64,000 bases of DNA, taken from positions 62,001 through 126,000 of the forward strand of contig NZ_BMZH01000004.1 of the NCBI RefSeq assembly GCF_014652695.1, written 5' to 3'. Source of the DNA: Algimonas arctica. Its GTDB lineage: Bacteria; Pseudomonadota; Alphaproteobacteria; Caulobacterales; Maricaulaceae. The notes under the pieces were generated by a model that was given only the letters and a program-made list of their open reading frames with translations, was not told the origin of the DNA and ran no database searches. Made by a program: the position numbers and the translations under genes. Below, piece by piece: positions 48,266-57,165 of this stretch; position 1 is the stretch's first letter, and each line of letters starts with the position of its first letter.

Positions 48266-49278
48266 GACTGCCCGTCCAACCAATCGCGCACCAAGGCGAC
48301 CATCGCCTCATCCTCACCCAAACGCGCAACCACGAACGCTTCGATCAACAAAGCCCGCGCTTGCGCTTTCGGGATACCGCGTTGACGCATGTAGAACATC
48401 GCCTGCTCGTCCAATTGCCCGATGGTGTTGCCATGTTCGCACAGCACATCATCGGCGTAGATTTCGAGCTCTGGCTTGGCGTTGATCTTGGCCGTGTCTG
48501 ACAGCATCAGCGCGTCGTGGCGCATGACGGCGTCGGTCTGTTGCGCCGGGCGGCGAACGTTGAATTTGCCTTGGAAGACGCCGCGCGCCTTATCCGTGAC
48601 AACCCCCGCGACGGCATCACGAACTGTCGACCCGGGCGTGGCAAAGTCGATATAGTTGGTGATATCGGCGTGACGCTTGTCCGACAGAAGGTAAGCGCCC
48701 GACATTTCAACACTGACTTTGCCCATACACGCGACCCGAGTTTCCAGCCGCGTCAACGCTGAGCCAAAGGTCAGTTGCGTCTGCTTGAAAGTCGCATCCG
48801 CCCAGAGCGTCACAGACGCGCGCACGTGACGAATAACGTCAGCCCCGTCTTGCGTCACGACAGAGCGGGTGAGCGACGCGCCTTCGCGCACAATATAGCG
48901 GACATCAAGATTGACGAAGCCCGCGTCCGCGCTGTGATGCTCTTCGACAGAGAGCGACGCGTCTTTGCCGATCTCAATCACGATTTGCGCATTGCCGGAT
49001 CGCAGGTCGGTCAATTTGAGCGGTTGCTCATGACGCACGTCGTCTGGCACTCTAACAGTGAGAGTGCCAGATGACAGAATGGCCGCCATATTTGTCATCG
49101 CGTCGAGGCCGTCCGTCGGCTCCGTATGCGTCACGGTTAAACCGTCCCGCGCCGCAATATCGACCTGCATGGGCTGGGATAGATCATCCGGCTTTTGCGC
49201 TTCCACGGTGGATTTTAAATCCGACCATTTCCACTCCTCTAGCCCGCGATGGGGCAGATGGGTCACGACATCAAACAT
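48262..49278 (-). CDS. sufD: Fe-S cluster assembly protein SufD
   Basis: Partner of SufB and SufC in the SufBCD scaffold. About 338 residues with the beta-helix core and typical C-terminus ADVLCEHGNTIGQLDEQAMFYMRQRGIPKAQARALLIEAFVVARLGE. It lacks obvious Fe-S ligand cysteines. I use the ATG at 49278, overlapping the sufC end by 8 bases; an in-frame ATG nine bases earlier is possible. The frame extending to 49422 is inside sufC. Confidence 0.92.
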   Translation of the reverse strand: MFDVVTHLPHRGLEEWKWSDLKSTVEAQKPDDLSQPMQVDIAARDGLTVTHTEPTDGLDAMTNMAAILSSGTLTVRVPDDVRHEQPLKLTDLRSGNAQIVIEIGKDASLSVEEHHSADAGFVNLDVRYIVREGASLTRSVVTQDGADVIRHVRASVTLWADATFKQTQLTFGSALTRLETRVACMGKVSVEMSGAYLLSDKRHADITNYIDFATPGSTVRDAVAGVVTDKARGVFQGKFNVRRPAQQTDAVMRHDALMLSDTAKINAKPELEIYADDVLCEHGNTIGQLDEQAMFYMRQRGIPKAQARALLIEAFVVARLGEDEAMVALVRDWLDGQS

Positions 49279-50014
49279 AAGCGTCATAGCCCTCTTTTTC
49301 GAGAGTTTTAGCGAGGTCCGCGCCGCCGCTCGCTTTGATCTGACCGCCCGACAACACATGCACCGCGTCCGGCACGATATAGTCGAGCAGGCGCTGATAG
49401 TGGGTGATGATGAGCATGCCACGATCCGGCGAGCGCAACGCGTTCACACCGTCCGCAACGATCCGCAGCGCATCCACATCAAGGCCGGAATCTGTCTCGT
49501 CCATGACGAGGAAGCTCGGCTCCAACATCATCATTTGGAAAATTTCCATGCGCTTCTTCTCGCCGCCGGAAAACCCGACATTGAGCGGGCGGCGGAGCAT
49601 TTCCGGCGTCATCTTCAGCTGTTTGCCGATTGCGCGGGCTTTTTTCATAAAGTCAGGCGCGCTTATCGGGCCCTCGCCGCGCGCTTTCAGCTGCGCGTTC
49701 ATGGCGGTGCGCAGGAAAGTCAGCGTCGGCACACCGGGGATTTCCAGCGGATATTGAAACGATAGGAACAGGCCTTTGGCGGCGCGCTCTTCGGGTTCCA
49801 TCTCCAGCAAGTCTTCGCCGTTCAACGTCACAGTTCCGTCCGTGACGTCATAGCCGTCCCGCCCGGTGAGCACATAAGACAAGGTCGATTTCCCCGCCCC
49901 GTTCGGCCCCATAATGGCATGCACTTCGCCCTTGGGCACAGTGAGGGAGAGACCATTCAAAATGATCTTCGCGCCGTCATCGACGGTGGCGGTGAGGTTG
50001 GTTATTTTAAGCAT
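49271..50014 (-). CDS. sufC: Fe-S cluster assembly ATPase SufC
   Basis: ABC-type ATPase of the SUF scaffold. 247 residues. Walker A GPNGAGKST (36-44), Q loop FLSFQYPLEIPGV, signature GFSGGEKKRMEIFQMMMLEPSFLVMDETDSGLDVDAL with Walker B, and H-loop IITHYQRLL. The DETDSGLD form is SufC-specific. Between the membrane protein at 50037 and sufD. Confidence 0.96.
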   Translation of the reverse strand: MLKITNLTATVDDGAKIILNGLSLTVPKGEVHAIMGPNGAGKSTLSYVLTGRDGYDVTDGTVTLNGEDLLEMEPEERAAKGLFLSFQYPLEIPGVPTLTFLRTAMNAQLKARGEGPISAPDFMKKARAIGKQLKMTPEMLRRPLNVGFSGGEKKRMEIFQMMMLEPSFLVMDETDSGLDVDALRIVADGVNALRSPDRGMLIITHYQRLLDYIVPDAVHVLSGGQIKASGGADLAKTLEKEGYDAYV

Positions 50015-50036
50015 TAAATACAGTCCAATAAATTAG

Positions 50037-50537
50037 TTAGTCATAGTACCAAAGTCTGTATGCGCCGGATGCTTCGCTCAGCAATCCGTCCTCGAAATTC
50101 ATAACGACATTGTATTCGTACACACAGGACCAAACGCCGATTATTAGTCTACGTGCACATTGATCGAAGGGCTTAACTGAAAAATCGTCGCTCTCCGTGA
50201 TGGCCTTGCTATTTTCTTTGTCAGTGAGTTTAAAGCCTTGATCATCTAATATTTGCACCAACTCAGCTTTGCTAGCCTGAGCGGGCAGCAAATCGAGCAC
50301 AGATACAACAGTGTTTTCGGGCGTTGTTTTCCAAGTCCCAATTTTAGCCGTTATGGGGCTTAAATTCACTTCCTCTAAAGCTGCTTTTTCTTCAACCTGC
50401 CCAATCACAAATGCAAACAGAAGCGCTAAAAACACAATTAGAGCAAGGAAGCACCCAAGGATAATCAGCATTGTCAAAGAGATGAAAGACACAGTGAATT
50501 TGATGGCAACTATACCCTTCTTAAGTATGCCATCCAT
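50037..50537 (-). CDS. Membrane-anchored protein of unknown function
   Basis: 166 residues. A long hydrophobic stretch (about 10-48, one or two helices) then a soluble part with EKAALEEVNLSPITAKIGTW and two cysteines (FDQCARRL, VWSCVYEY). Not recognised. More AT-rich than the suf genes. Its ATG shares a base with the stop of the cupin gene (TGATG), so the two are coupled. Confidence 0.7.
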   Translation of the reverse strand: MDGILKKGIVAIKFTVSFISLTMLIILGCFLALIVFLALLFAFVIGQVEEKAALEEVNLSPITAKIGTWKTTPENTVVSVLDLLPAQASKAELVQILDDQGFKLTDKENSKAITESDDFSVKPFDQCARRLIIGVWSCVYEYNVVMNFEDGLLSEASGAYRLWYYD

Positions 50538-50908
50538 CACACCCACGCCCCCGCAGGCGCGTCATATTTCGCGTCGACGGTGGTATCGCCATTGTTTTTG
50601 GTGCCCACAGGCTCGATCAGGAAAATCCAGCATTCCTCCGCGGCGCGCGGGCGGTGGCGGATGCCTTTGGGGACGGTGATACATTCGCCCTCCCCGACAG
50701 CCACGCTGTCTTGGCCTTCGATGTCGAGCGTGAATGCGCCTTTCCAACAGAAAAACATCTCGTCCTCCTCTGGGTGGGCATGCCACGGATAGTCGCCTTT
50801 GATCTTGGCCAGCTGAAACGCCTGCCCATTCAATTCCGTGACCGTTTTCGGACGAAAGTGTTCGGAGATAAGATCAAACTTCTCGGATATGTTGATTTTT
50901 TGGATCAT
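50537..50908 (-). CDS. Cupin domain protein
   Basis: 123 residues with the single cupin barrel: YPWHAHPEEDEMFFCWKGAFTLD (motif 1, His and Glu metal ligands) and GECITVPKGIRHRPRAAEECWIFLIEP (motif 2, His). Such small cupins bind a metal and have many roles; none can be assigned. Not a usual suf gene. Preceded by the repeat element at 50956-51051. Confidence 0.82.
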   Translation of the reverse strand: MIQKINISEKFDLISEHFRPKTVTELNGQAFQLAKIKGDYPWHAHPEEDEMFFCWKGAFTLDIEGQDSVAVGEGECITVPKGIRHRPRAAEECWIFLIEPVGTKNNGDTTVDAKYDAPAGAWV

Positions 50909-50955
50909 GGATTCTTTGGTTTAGAGTTACGTCGTAGGCTTGTTTTACACCCCTT

Positions 50956-51051
50956 CCCGCCGACTTGATCGGCGGGCCCATGATGCAATGTCAGACCTGA
51001 ATGCGAATTATGCGGGTCTTGGTCCATAGACAGGCCGATCAAGTCGGCCTG
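50956..51051. repeat. REP-like palindromic repeat element in the suf cluster
   Basis: Two hairpins about 54 bases apart: CCCGCCGA-CTTGA-TCGGCGGG (50956-50976) and CAGGCCGA-TCAAG-TCGGCCTG (51031-51051). Their 13-base cores are reverse complements of each other, and an AGACC...GGGTCT pair lies between. The CGACTTGATCGG-type core resembles intergenic REP repeats (GGACTTGATCC) I know from other alphaproteobacteria. It fills the 158-base gap between ridA and the cupin gene. No gene here. Confidence 0.7.
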
Positions 51052-51066
51052 AGGCGAACGGTGGAT

Positions 51067-51465
51067 TTAACCCTTAAACGCCGTCACTTCGATTTCGACT
51101 TTCATCCGGTCATCGACCAAATCCGCGATGACCATTGTTGCCGCTGGCAGAATATTGGCGAAATGCTGATTAATGACTGGGAGGACTGTGTTGATGTGGG
51201 CACGATCTGACAGGGTATATTGCACCCGAATCGTGTGACCGAGTTCGAACCCGCCTGCTTTCAACGCCGCTTGGATATTGGCGAATGTGTTCATCGCTTG
51301 CTGCGCCGCGCTTTCGGGCAGCTCGCCGTTTGAATAATCATAGCCGACGGTGCCGGAGACGAAACACCAATCGCCCTGCACGACGGCACGGCTCATGGAA
51401 TAGGTCTTTTCCCCCTCGGACAGGGTAATCAGCTTACGCTTAGGATCAGGTTTTTTCTTAGCCAT
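51067..51465 (-). CDS. RidA family protein
   Basis: 132 residues of the YjgF/YER057c/UK114 family. Known RidA hydrolyses reactive enamine/imine intermediates from PLP enzymes. MSRAVVQGDWCFVSGTVGYDY and QQAMNTFANIQAALKAGGF are family-like; the conserved catalytic Arg of true RidA (in the RxxxxVxL segment) is not clear, with VQYTLSDRAHINTVLPVIN instead, so another subfamily is possible. Just downstream of the 190-residue membrane protein. Confidence 0.85.
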   Translation of the reverse strand: MAKKKPDPKRKLITLSEGEKTYSMSRAVVQGDWCFVSGTVGYDYSNGELPESAAQQAMNTFANIQAALKAGGFELGHTIRVQYTLSDRAHINTVLPVINQHFANILPAATMVIADLVDDRMKVEIEVTAFKG

Positions 51466-51477
51466 GTGTCGAGTTCC

Positions 51478-52050
51478 TTAGGGACAAAGGGTGGTGGTCC
51501 ATTGATTGGGTGTGTCGCCGCGGCGGCATTGGATGCGCGAGCCGAAATCGACCAGCACAGCGCCATCAAAGAGGGCGAACGTTTCTTCAGCCGCGACAGA
51601 ATCGTCGGCCATGCCGCTCCGGCGGATCACGAACAAGGTCGCGCCGTCGATCATCTGTTCATTCGAGCTGACCTTGGCGCGGGCCTCCGGGTTCTCGCTC
51701 AAGGGTTCGGAATTATAGTGCAGCAATAATTCATCCTTGGCGAGATAGCGGTCCATTCCGACCTCTATCGGGATGAAGCGCGCGAGATCGCGGCTATAAT
51801 CGGCCGGATCGAGCGCAGGAGTTACCGTTGGCATCACAGGCGTTCCGAGCGCCACTGGCGTGACCATGTCGCGCACGATTTGTTCTTCGGGATCGAGCGG
51901 TTCAGACGCCGCCGCAATCGCCGCCTCATCAATCGGCATAAACACGGTCGCCGCGAACCAAATTTTGACAATCACCATGGCCGCGATGAGCAAAGCGCCA
52001 ATACCGCCAATGATCCAAATGAGGCCTTTACGCGCCTGTATTTCAGACAT
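51478..52050 (-). CDS. Membrane-anchored protein after sufB, unknown function
   Basis: 190 residues. One N-terminal transmembrane helix (about 10-31) after a short cytosolic end, then an extracytoplasmic part with DPEEQIVRDMVTPVALGTPVMP and two Cys (IQCRRGD, TTLCP). Not recognised. Its ATG overlaps the sufB stop by one base (TAATG), so it is translated with sufB. Followed by ridA after about 12 bases. Confidence 0.75.
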   Translation of the reverse strand: MSEIQARKGLIWIIGGIGALLIAAMVIVKIWFAATVFMPIDEAAIAAASEPLDPEEQIVRDMVTPVALGTPVMPTVTPALDPADYSRDLARFIPIEVGMDRYLAKDELLLHYNSEPLSENPEARAKVSSNEQMIDGATLFVIRRSGMADDSVAAEETFALFDGAVLVDFGSRIQCRRGDTPNQWTTTLCP

Positions 52051-53543
52051 TAGCCCACGCTCCCTTCGAGCGAGATGGCAACGAGCTTTTGCGCTTCGAC
52101 GGCAAATTCCATCGGCAATTTTTGCAACACATCGCGGCAGAAACCATTGACGAGGAGCGCGACGGCGTCTTCCTCGGTGAGACCGCGTTGGCGGCAATAA
52201 AACAGTTGCTCATCGGACAGTTTAGACGTGGTCGCCTCATGCTCGAATTGCGCGGTCGGTGTGCTGCTCTCGATATAGGGCACGGTGTGTGCACCGCATT
52301 GATCCCCGATTAAAAGGGAGTCGCATTGCGTGAAGTTGCGCGCGCGCGTGGCTTTGCGGTGGGCGCTAACAAGGCCCCGATAGGTCGAATTGGACTTGCC
52401 CGCACTGATCCCTTTGGCAATTACTCGCGATTTGGTGTTCTTGCCCAAATGGATCATCTTCGTGCCGGTGTCGGCTTGTTGATGCCCATTGGTGATGGCG
52501 ATGGAATAGAATTCGCCTTGGCTATTATCGCCGCGCAGAATGCAGCTTGGGTATTTCCATGTCACCGCAGAGCCTGTTTCGACCTGCGTCCAGCTGACTT
52601 TGGCATTGTCACCCCGACAATCGGCGCGTTTGGTGACGAAATTATAGACCCCGCCTTTGCCTTCGCTATCGCCCGGCCACCAGTTTTGCACGGTGGAATA
52701 TTTCACTTCAGCGTCTTCCATCACGACGATTTCGACGATGGCGGCATGTAGCTGATTTTCATCCCGCATCGGGGCGGTGCAGCCCTCAAGATAGGAAACG
52801 TAAGAGCCTTTGTCGGCGATGATCAATGTGCGCTCGAACTGGCCTGTGCCTTGTGCGTTCATGCGGAAATAGGTCGAGAGCTCCATCGGGCAGCGCACGC
52901 CCGGCGGGATGTAAACGAACGACCCGTCCGAAAAGACCGCGTTGTTCAGCGTCGCGTAGTAATTGTCCGTCACAGGAACGACAGAGCCCATATATTTGCG
53001 GACCAGTTCTGGATGCTCCTTGACCGCTTCCGAAAATGAGCAGAAAATCACGCCATCTTTGGCGAGTTCTTTTTTGAACGTCGTGACGACCGACACACTA
53101 TCGAACACAGCGTCAACGGCCACTCTCGGCGCTCCTTTGACGCCCGCCAGAACTTCTTGTTCTTTCAGGGAAATACCGAGCTTATTGTAAATTTCGAGAA
53201 TGTCCGGATCGACGTCATCAAGCGAATCCAGCTCTTTTTTCTTCACCGGAGAGGCATAGTAATACATATCCTGAAAATCGATTTCGGGATATTCGACCAT
53301 CGCCCATTTCGGCTCTTTTAACGTCAACCACCGGCGATAGGCTTCCAGCCGCCAGTCGAGCAGCCATTGCGGCTCGTCTTTCTTGGCCGAGATAAAACGG
53401 ACAATATCTTCGTTCAGGCCTTTCGGCGCGAACTCTTGCTCAATATCGGAATCAAAGCCGTATTTATACTTATCGGCCTCAAGCGCGCGAACGCCCTCGA
53501 CTGTTTTGGCATCAATTCCGTCTTTCACGTTCACATCAGTCAT
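52050..53543 (-). CDS. sufB: Fe-S cluster assembly protein SufB
   Basis: Main scaffold of the SUF system. 497 residues. [104 protein letters not shown] and [13 protein letters not shown]. Cysteines in the last two conserved regions match known cluster-forming residues. Between the IscS-type desulfurase and the membrane protein. Confidence 0.96.
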   Translation of the reverse strand: MTDVNVKDGIDAKTVEGVRALEADKYKYGFDSDIEQEFAPKGLNEDIVRFISAKKDEPQWLLDWRLEAYRRWLTLKEPKWAMVEYPEIDFQDMYYYASPVKKKELDSLDDVDPDILEIYNKLGISLKEQEVLAGVKGAPRVAVDAVFDSVSVVTTFKKELAKDGVIFCSFSEAVKEHPELVRKYMGSVVPVTDNYYATLNNAVFSDGSFVYIPPGVRCPMELSTYFRMNAQGTGQFERTLIIADKGSYVSYLEGCTAPMRDENQLHAAIVEIVVMEDAEVKYSTVQNWWPGDSEGKGGVYNFVTKRADCRGDNAKVSWTQVETGSAVTWKYPSCILRGDNSQGEFYSIAITNGHQQADTGTKMIHLGKNTKSRVIAKGISAGKSNSTYRGLVSAHRKATRARNFTQCDSLLIGDQCGAHTVPYIESSTPTAQFEHEATTSKLSDEQLFYCRQRGLTEEDAVALLVNGFCRDVLQKLPMEFAVEAQKLVAISLEGSVG

Positions 53544-54656
53544 TTATGCGGCCTTTCGAGCCTTGCGCAGGGTCGCCCAAACTGTGGCAACCGCTTGCAC
53601 GTCATTCATCGTGTTTCCCGGACCAAAACTGATCCGGATCGCACCGTCAGGTGCATCATTAATACGGCCCATCGCGCGCAGGGCTCTGCTTTCACCGACT
53701 TTGCCGGAGGAACAGGCCGTGCCGGTGCTGACGCTAATGCCCGCCAAATCAAAATTCATCATCGCTGTCATCGCGCGCAAGCCGGGCGCAGAAATAAACA
53801 GTGTGTTGGGGAGACGCGCTTCACCGGCACCAAAGATGACCGTGTCCGGATCAATCTCAAGCAGCGCGGCTTGTAGCGCATCACGAAGGTCCGCCGAGCC
53901 CGAGAGACGCGTATCCATATCCACAGCCGCCGCTCCAAACCCAGCAATTCCCGCCGTATTCAATGTGCCTGCGCGACGCCGGCGTTCTTGACCTCCGCCG
54001 TGTAGCAGCGACGTAAACGGCGCGTCCGGCGAGACGTAGAGCGCGCCAACACCTTGCGGTCCGCCGATTTTATGCGCGGAGACCGCCACATAATCCGCCG
54101 GAAAAGCCATCGGCAATTTACCCATCGCCTGCACGGCATCAATCAGCACCAATCCGCCGGCCTCTTGCATCAGATCAATCGCGCGGTCCGTATCTTGGAT
54201 GACACCCGTTTCGCTGTTCGCAGCCACCATTGAGAGGAAAGGTTGACCTTCATTATCGTCCCACTCCGCCAAAATTGCGGCCAGCGCGTCCATATCGGTT
54301 CGCCCGGACGCTGTAGCCGGCAGTAATGTGACGCGCGCGCCACTGACTTCAGCCGCCATAATTGTCGCCGGATGATCGAGCGACGAGATCAGCAAATGCT
54401 GACTGCCGCTCGCGACGGCTGAGTGGATCGCCGTATTCAGCGCCTCTGTGCCAGATCCGGTAAAAATCACGTCCTGCGCGCATTGCCCCATCGCCATACC
54501 GACGGCCTCTCGGGCTTCAGCAATAAGGCTTGCCGCGGCGCGACCGTGACGGTGTTGCGCAGACGCATTGCCGATCACGCCCATCGCGTGGCTCACCGCG
54601 TCAATGACAGACTGCGGCGCGGGGCTGGTCGCGTTATGATCAAGATAGATACTCAT
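53544..54656 (-). CDS. Group I (IscS/NifS-type) cysteine desulfurase in the suf cluster
   Basis: 370 residues. IYLDHNATSPAPQSVIDA start, PLP lysine in VAVSAHKIGGPQGVGALYV, and active-site Cys in ISVSTGTACSSGKVGESRAL, which is the IscS-type loop. Second desulfurase besides SufS. The 32 in-frame codons before ATG 54656 are within iscR, whose stop this ATG overlaps (ATGA). Confidence 0.92.
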   Translation of the reverse strand: MSIYLDHNATSPAPQSVIDAVSHAMGVIGNASAQHRHGRAAASLIAEAREAVGMAMGQCAQDVIFTGSGTEALNTAIHSAVASGSQHLLISSLDHPATIMAAEVSGARVTLLPATASGRTDMDALAAILAEWDDNEGQPFLSMVAANSETGVIQDTDRAIDLMQEAGGLVLIDAVQAMGKLPMAFPADYVAVSAHKIGGPQGVGALYVSPDAPFTSLLHGGGQERRRRAGTLNTAGIAGFGAAAVDMDTRLSGSADLRDALQAALLEIDPDTVIFGAGEARLPNTLFISAPGLRAMTAMMNFDLAGISVSTGTACSSGKVGESRALRAMGRINDAPDGAIRISFGPGNTMNDVQAVATVWATLRKARKAA

Positions 54657-55099
54657 GACGGCACCTTCGTCTTCGGCAAATCGCCATCGACAACCATTTG
54701 CACCGTGACGGCGCTCAGGAAGCCACCAATATGGTCTTCCAGCGCGCCCCAAAGGCTATGCGTCAAGCATTTCGCTGTCCGCCCTGTACAGCCAAGCGCT
54801 GCGTCTGGGCGACAGCCGTGGGCGCGAACTTCTTCCTCAACGGCGGCAATAATATCAGACACAGCCATGTCGCTTGCGGCACGGGTCAGCGCATAGCCCC
54901 CTGTCGGGCCGCGTTTGCTATCAACCAGCCCCGCGCGCCGTAGATCGGCGAAAACTTGCTCTAGGAAAGATTGACTGAGTCCCTGCCGCTCTGCGATCTC
55001 ATTCAAGCGCACACGCGAGCCCGGACCGCACAAAGCAGTTTGAGTGGCCAGATCGGCCACGGCGGTAACCGCCGTTCGTCCTTTTGCGCTTAATTTCAC
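54653..55099 (-). CDS. iscR: Rrf2-family Fe-S regulator IscR
   Basis: Transcription factor controlling Fe-S cluster assembly in response to its own [2Fe-2S] cluster. 148 residues from GTG 55099 (AGGA five bases upstream). Winged helix about 28-70 (RLNEIAERQGLSQSFLEQVFADLRRAGLVDSKRGPTGGY), then three cluster cysteines C96, C104 and C111 in HGCRPDAALGCTGRTAKCLTHSLW. Cys spacing is slightly longer than in E. coli IscR (7 and 6 residues against 5 and 5). First gene of the cluster, autoregulated by the site at 55218-55230. Confidence 0.92.
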   Translation of the reverse strand: MKLSAKGRTAVTAVADLATQTALCGPGSRVRLNEIAERQGLSQSFLEQVFADLRRAGLVDSKRGPTGGYALTRAASDMAVSDIIAAVEEEVRAHGCRPDAALGCTGRTAKCLTHSLWGALEDHIGGFLSAVTVQMVVDGDLPKTKVPS

Positions 55100-55203
55100 T
55101 GTAATCCTGTCCGAATCGTGACGCGACTGCCATTTTTTTTGCAATATGGCCGCCCCCTTGATAGGGACTGACGCAAGACCATATACATCTTGATTGAGAC
55201 GGT

Positions 55204-55232
55204 AATGTAAGGTTTCCGACTAATTTAGTCAA
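55204..55232 (-). promoter_or_regulatory. Promoter of the iscR-suf operon with type-1 IscR box
   Basis: Minus strand: -35 TTGACT (55232-55227), 17-base spacer, -10 TACATT (55209-55204). Inside it GACTAAATTAGTC (55218-55230) fits the core of the E. coli type-1 IscR site, GACTRWWWYAGTC, exactly; it overlaps the -35. IscR binding would block RNA polymerase, giving feedback repression when Fe-S supply is sufficient. Leader to iscR about 100 bases. Confidence 0.85.
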
Positions 55233-55290
55233 GAATAACAGCGCAGAGCCGTTGCGGCATTTGTGCATAGTTTAATAGAGCGCTCCCTTT

Positions 55291-55971
55291 ATGCCTGAAG
55301 TAATTTTTGCCGGTCCTGAAGGCCGTCTCGAAGGTCGTTATCATCCGGCTGACGACCCAGCGGCTCCCTGCGCCCTGATCCTATCACCCCACCCCAAAGC
55401 GGGCGGTCATATGGATCACCGCATTCCTGTAGCGATGTATGAGCAATATAAGCGTCGCGGTTTTTCCGTATTGCGGTTTAACTTCCGCGGCATTGGTCGC
55501 TCAATGGGCACATATGATAATGGGCAAGGCGAGTTGCAAGATGCGGCCTACGCGCTCGACTGGATGCAGAGCTTTAACCAGAACGCGCCGTTCTCTTGGG
55601 TCTCGGGTTATAGTTTTGGCGCGTGGATCGGCATGCAGCTTTTGATGCGTCGCCCGGAAGTGGCTGGCTTTATCTCGATGAGTCTGCCGACCAACACCTA
55701 TGACTTCTCGTTCCTCGCCCCGTGTCCGGCTTCTGGCCTGATCACTTATGGTGATGAGGACCCGATTGTCCCACATGAAGATGTTGTCCGCATCGTCGAC
55801 AAAATTCGCGTCCAAAAAGGTCACATTATTACGCCGCACTTGATTGAAGGCGCCGACCATTTTTATACGCACCACTTGGACGAGGCCTCAGAAATCATTG
55901 AAGATTATCTCGATGTCCATCTCGACCCGCGTTACTCGCCACCGCGCGAACAGCGGTTGTTAGAAGGCTAA
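55291..55971 (+). CDS. Alpha/beta hydrolase (COG2945 type)
   Basis: 226 residues. LILSPHPKAGGHMDHRIP, LRFNFRGIGRSMG, nucleophile elbow SGYSFGAWIG (Ser), acid Asp in YGDEDPIVPHE and His in EGADHFYTHHLDEASE. Cytosolic, substrate unknown. Divergent from iscR, ending at the terminator before anmK. Confidence 0.85.
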   Translation: MPEVIFAGPEGRLEGRYHPADDPAAPCALILSPHPKAGGHMDHRIPVAMYEQYKRRGFSVLRFNFRGIGRSMGTYDNGQGELQDAAYALDWMQSFNQNAPFSWVSGYSFGAWIGMQLLMRRPEVAGFISMSLPTNTYDFSFLAPCPASGLITYGDEDPIVPHEDVVRIVDKIRVQKGHIITPHLIEGADHFYTHHLDEASEIIEDYLDVHLDPRYSPPREQRLLEG

Positions 55972-55994
55972 AACCGCCCACTCGATTTAGACAC

Positions 55995-56033
55995 ACAAAA
56001 ACGCTCCGGCATTTGCTGCCGGGGCGTTTTTTT
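55995..56033. terminator. Bidirectional terminator between hydrolase and anmK
   Basis: Stem ACGCTCCGGCA with TGCCGGGGCGT, loop TTTGC, flanked by A-run (55997-56001) and T-run (56027-56033). It can terminate both the plus-strand hydrolase and the minus-strand anmK; the T-run overlaps the anmK stop codon. Confidence 0.85.
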
Positions 56034-57120
56034 ATGCAGGATAGACGATCCGCCCGCCCACTGTCGGGGTTGGCACACCCGTCGTCGTTGGAAAACTGTT
56101 CGGCAACCCTCGCATGACTCTGACCGCGAGATAGCCGAATGCCTGCGCCTCAATCGCGTCGCTGTCCCATCCGACTGTTTCGGCAGGTTGGACAGGACAA
56201 TCGAGTTCCATCTGTAACATCGTCATAATTGTCGGATTACGTCGCCCGCCACCGCAGACAATAATCCGGTCTAGCGCTACGCCCATCTGTCGTATGGTTC
56301 GCGCGGCAGAGAGCGCCGTAAACGCGCAGAGCGTTGCCGCACCATCGCCAATCGCAACATCCGATAAATCATCTAAAACACTGAAATCATAGCGATCTGC
56401 TGACTTCGGCCAAGCGCGGTTGAAGAAGTCCGCACGCAGCCACCGTTCGATCTTAAAGAAGTCCGGCATGCCGTCGCGTGACACATCACCGTCGCGGTCC
56501 ATACTGATGCCCCAACTGTCAAGAAAACTATCCAGCGGTCCATTGGCAGGCCCCGTGTCACTCGCGAGCAGATCATTGGCTGTCACCAGAGACACATTGC
56601 CGACGCCACCCAAATTGAGCACGGCGGTGACGCCCGGCAAGTCTGCATGATCGACGAGCGCTTTATGATAGATCGGGGCGAGCGGCGCGCCCTGCCCGCC
56701 TGAGGCCACGTCCTCGGATCGAAAGTCGAACACAATAGGACAGCCGAACTCGTCAGACAAGCCTTGCCCCCGCCCGAGCTGCAACGTTTTGAGGCGGTCT
56801 GGACGGTGCAATACAGTTTGTCCGTGATAACCGATTATATCCACGACCCCCGCATCTAAGGTCTGAATAGCTGTCCGATGCGCCGCATCCAGAGCGTCTT
56901 CGGCTTCTGCAAAAATGTTCGGCGCAGGTCCGATGAAGTTCCATGTGAGCGCCGCTAGCGTCGCATCAGTGAGAGTTTGGCGCTGCGCATTAGTGTAAGG
57001 GACGGTTACGCTAGGTCCAAATGATTGAACCTGCTCACCATCCGTCATGATCACGGCCGCATCAACGCCGTCCAGCGACGTGCCGCTCATTAAACCCAGT
57101 GCCGTGTAGATTTTGCTCAT
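56032..57120 (-). CDS. anmK: Anhydro-N-acetylmuramic acid kinase
   Basis: Recycles peptidoglycan: converts anhydro-MurNAc to MurNAc-6-phosphate with ATP. About 362 residues. GLMSGTSLDGVDAA near the start, GYHGQTVLHRPDR, NLGGVGNVSLV, SDTGPANGPLDSFL and CGGGRRNPTIM. ATG at 57120 has AAGGGG close by; an in-frame GTG 15 bases earlier is less likely. Divergent from tyrS, a common neighbour of anmK. Confidence 0.94.
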   Translation of the reverse strand: MSKIYTALGLMSGTSLDGVDAAVIMTDGEQVQSFGPSVTVPYTNAQRQTLTDATLAALTWNFIGPAPNIFAEAEDALDAAHRTAIQTLDAGVVDIIGYHGQTVLHRPDRLKTLQLGRGQGLSDEFGCPIVFDFRSEDVASGGQGAPLAPIYHKALVDHADLPGVTAVLNLGGVGNVSLVTANDLLASDTGPANGPLDSFLDSWGISMDRDGDVSRDGMPDFFKIERWLRADFFNRAWPKSADRYDFSVLDDLSDVAIGDGAATLCAFTALSAARTIRQMGVALDRIIVCGGGRRNPTIMTMLQMELDCPVQPAETVGWDSDAIEAQAFGYLAVRVMRGLPNSFPTTTGVPTPTVGGRIVYPA

Positions 57121-57165
57121 AAGCCCCTTTGACACGATCTGCGCGGTGATTAGAAGCGCGGCGTT

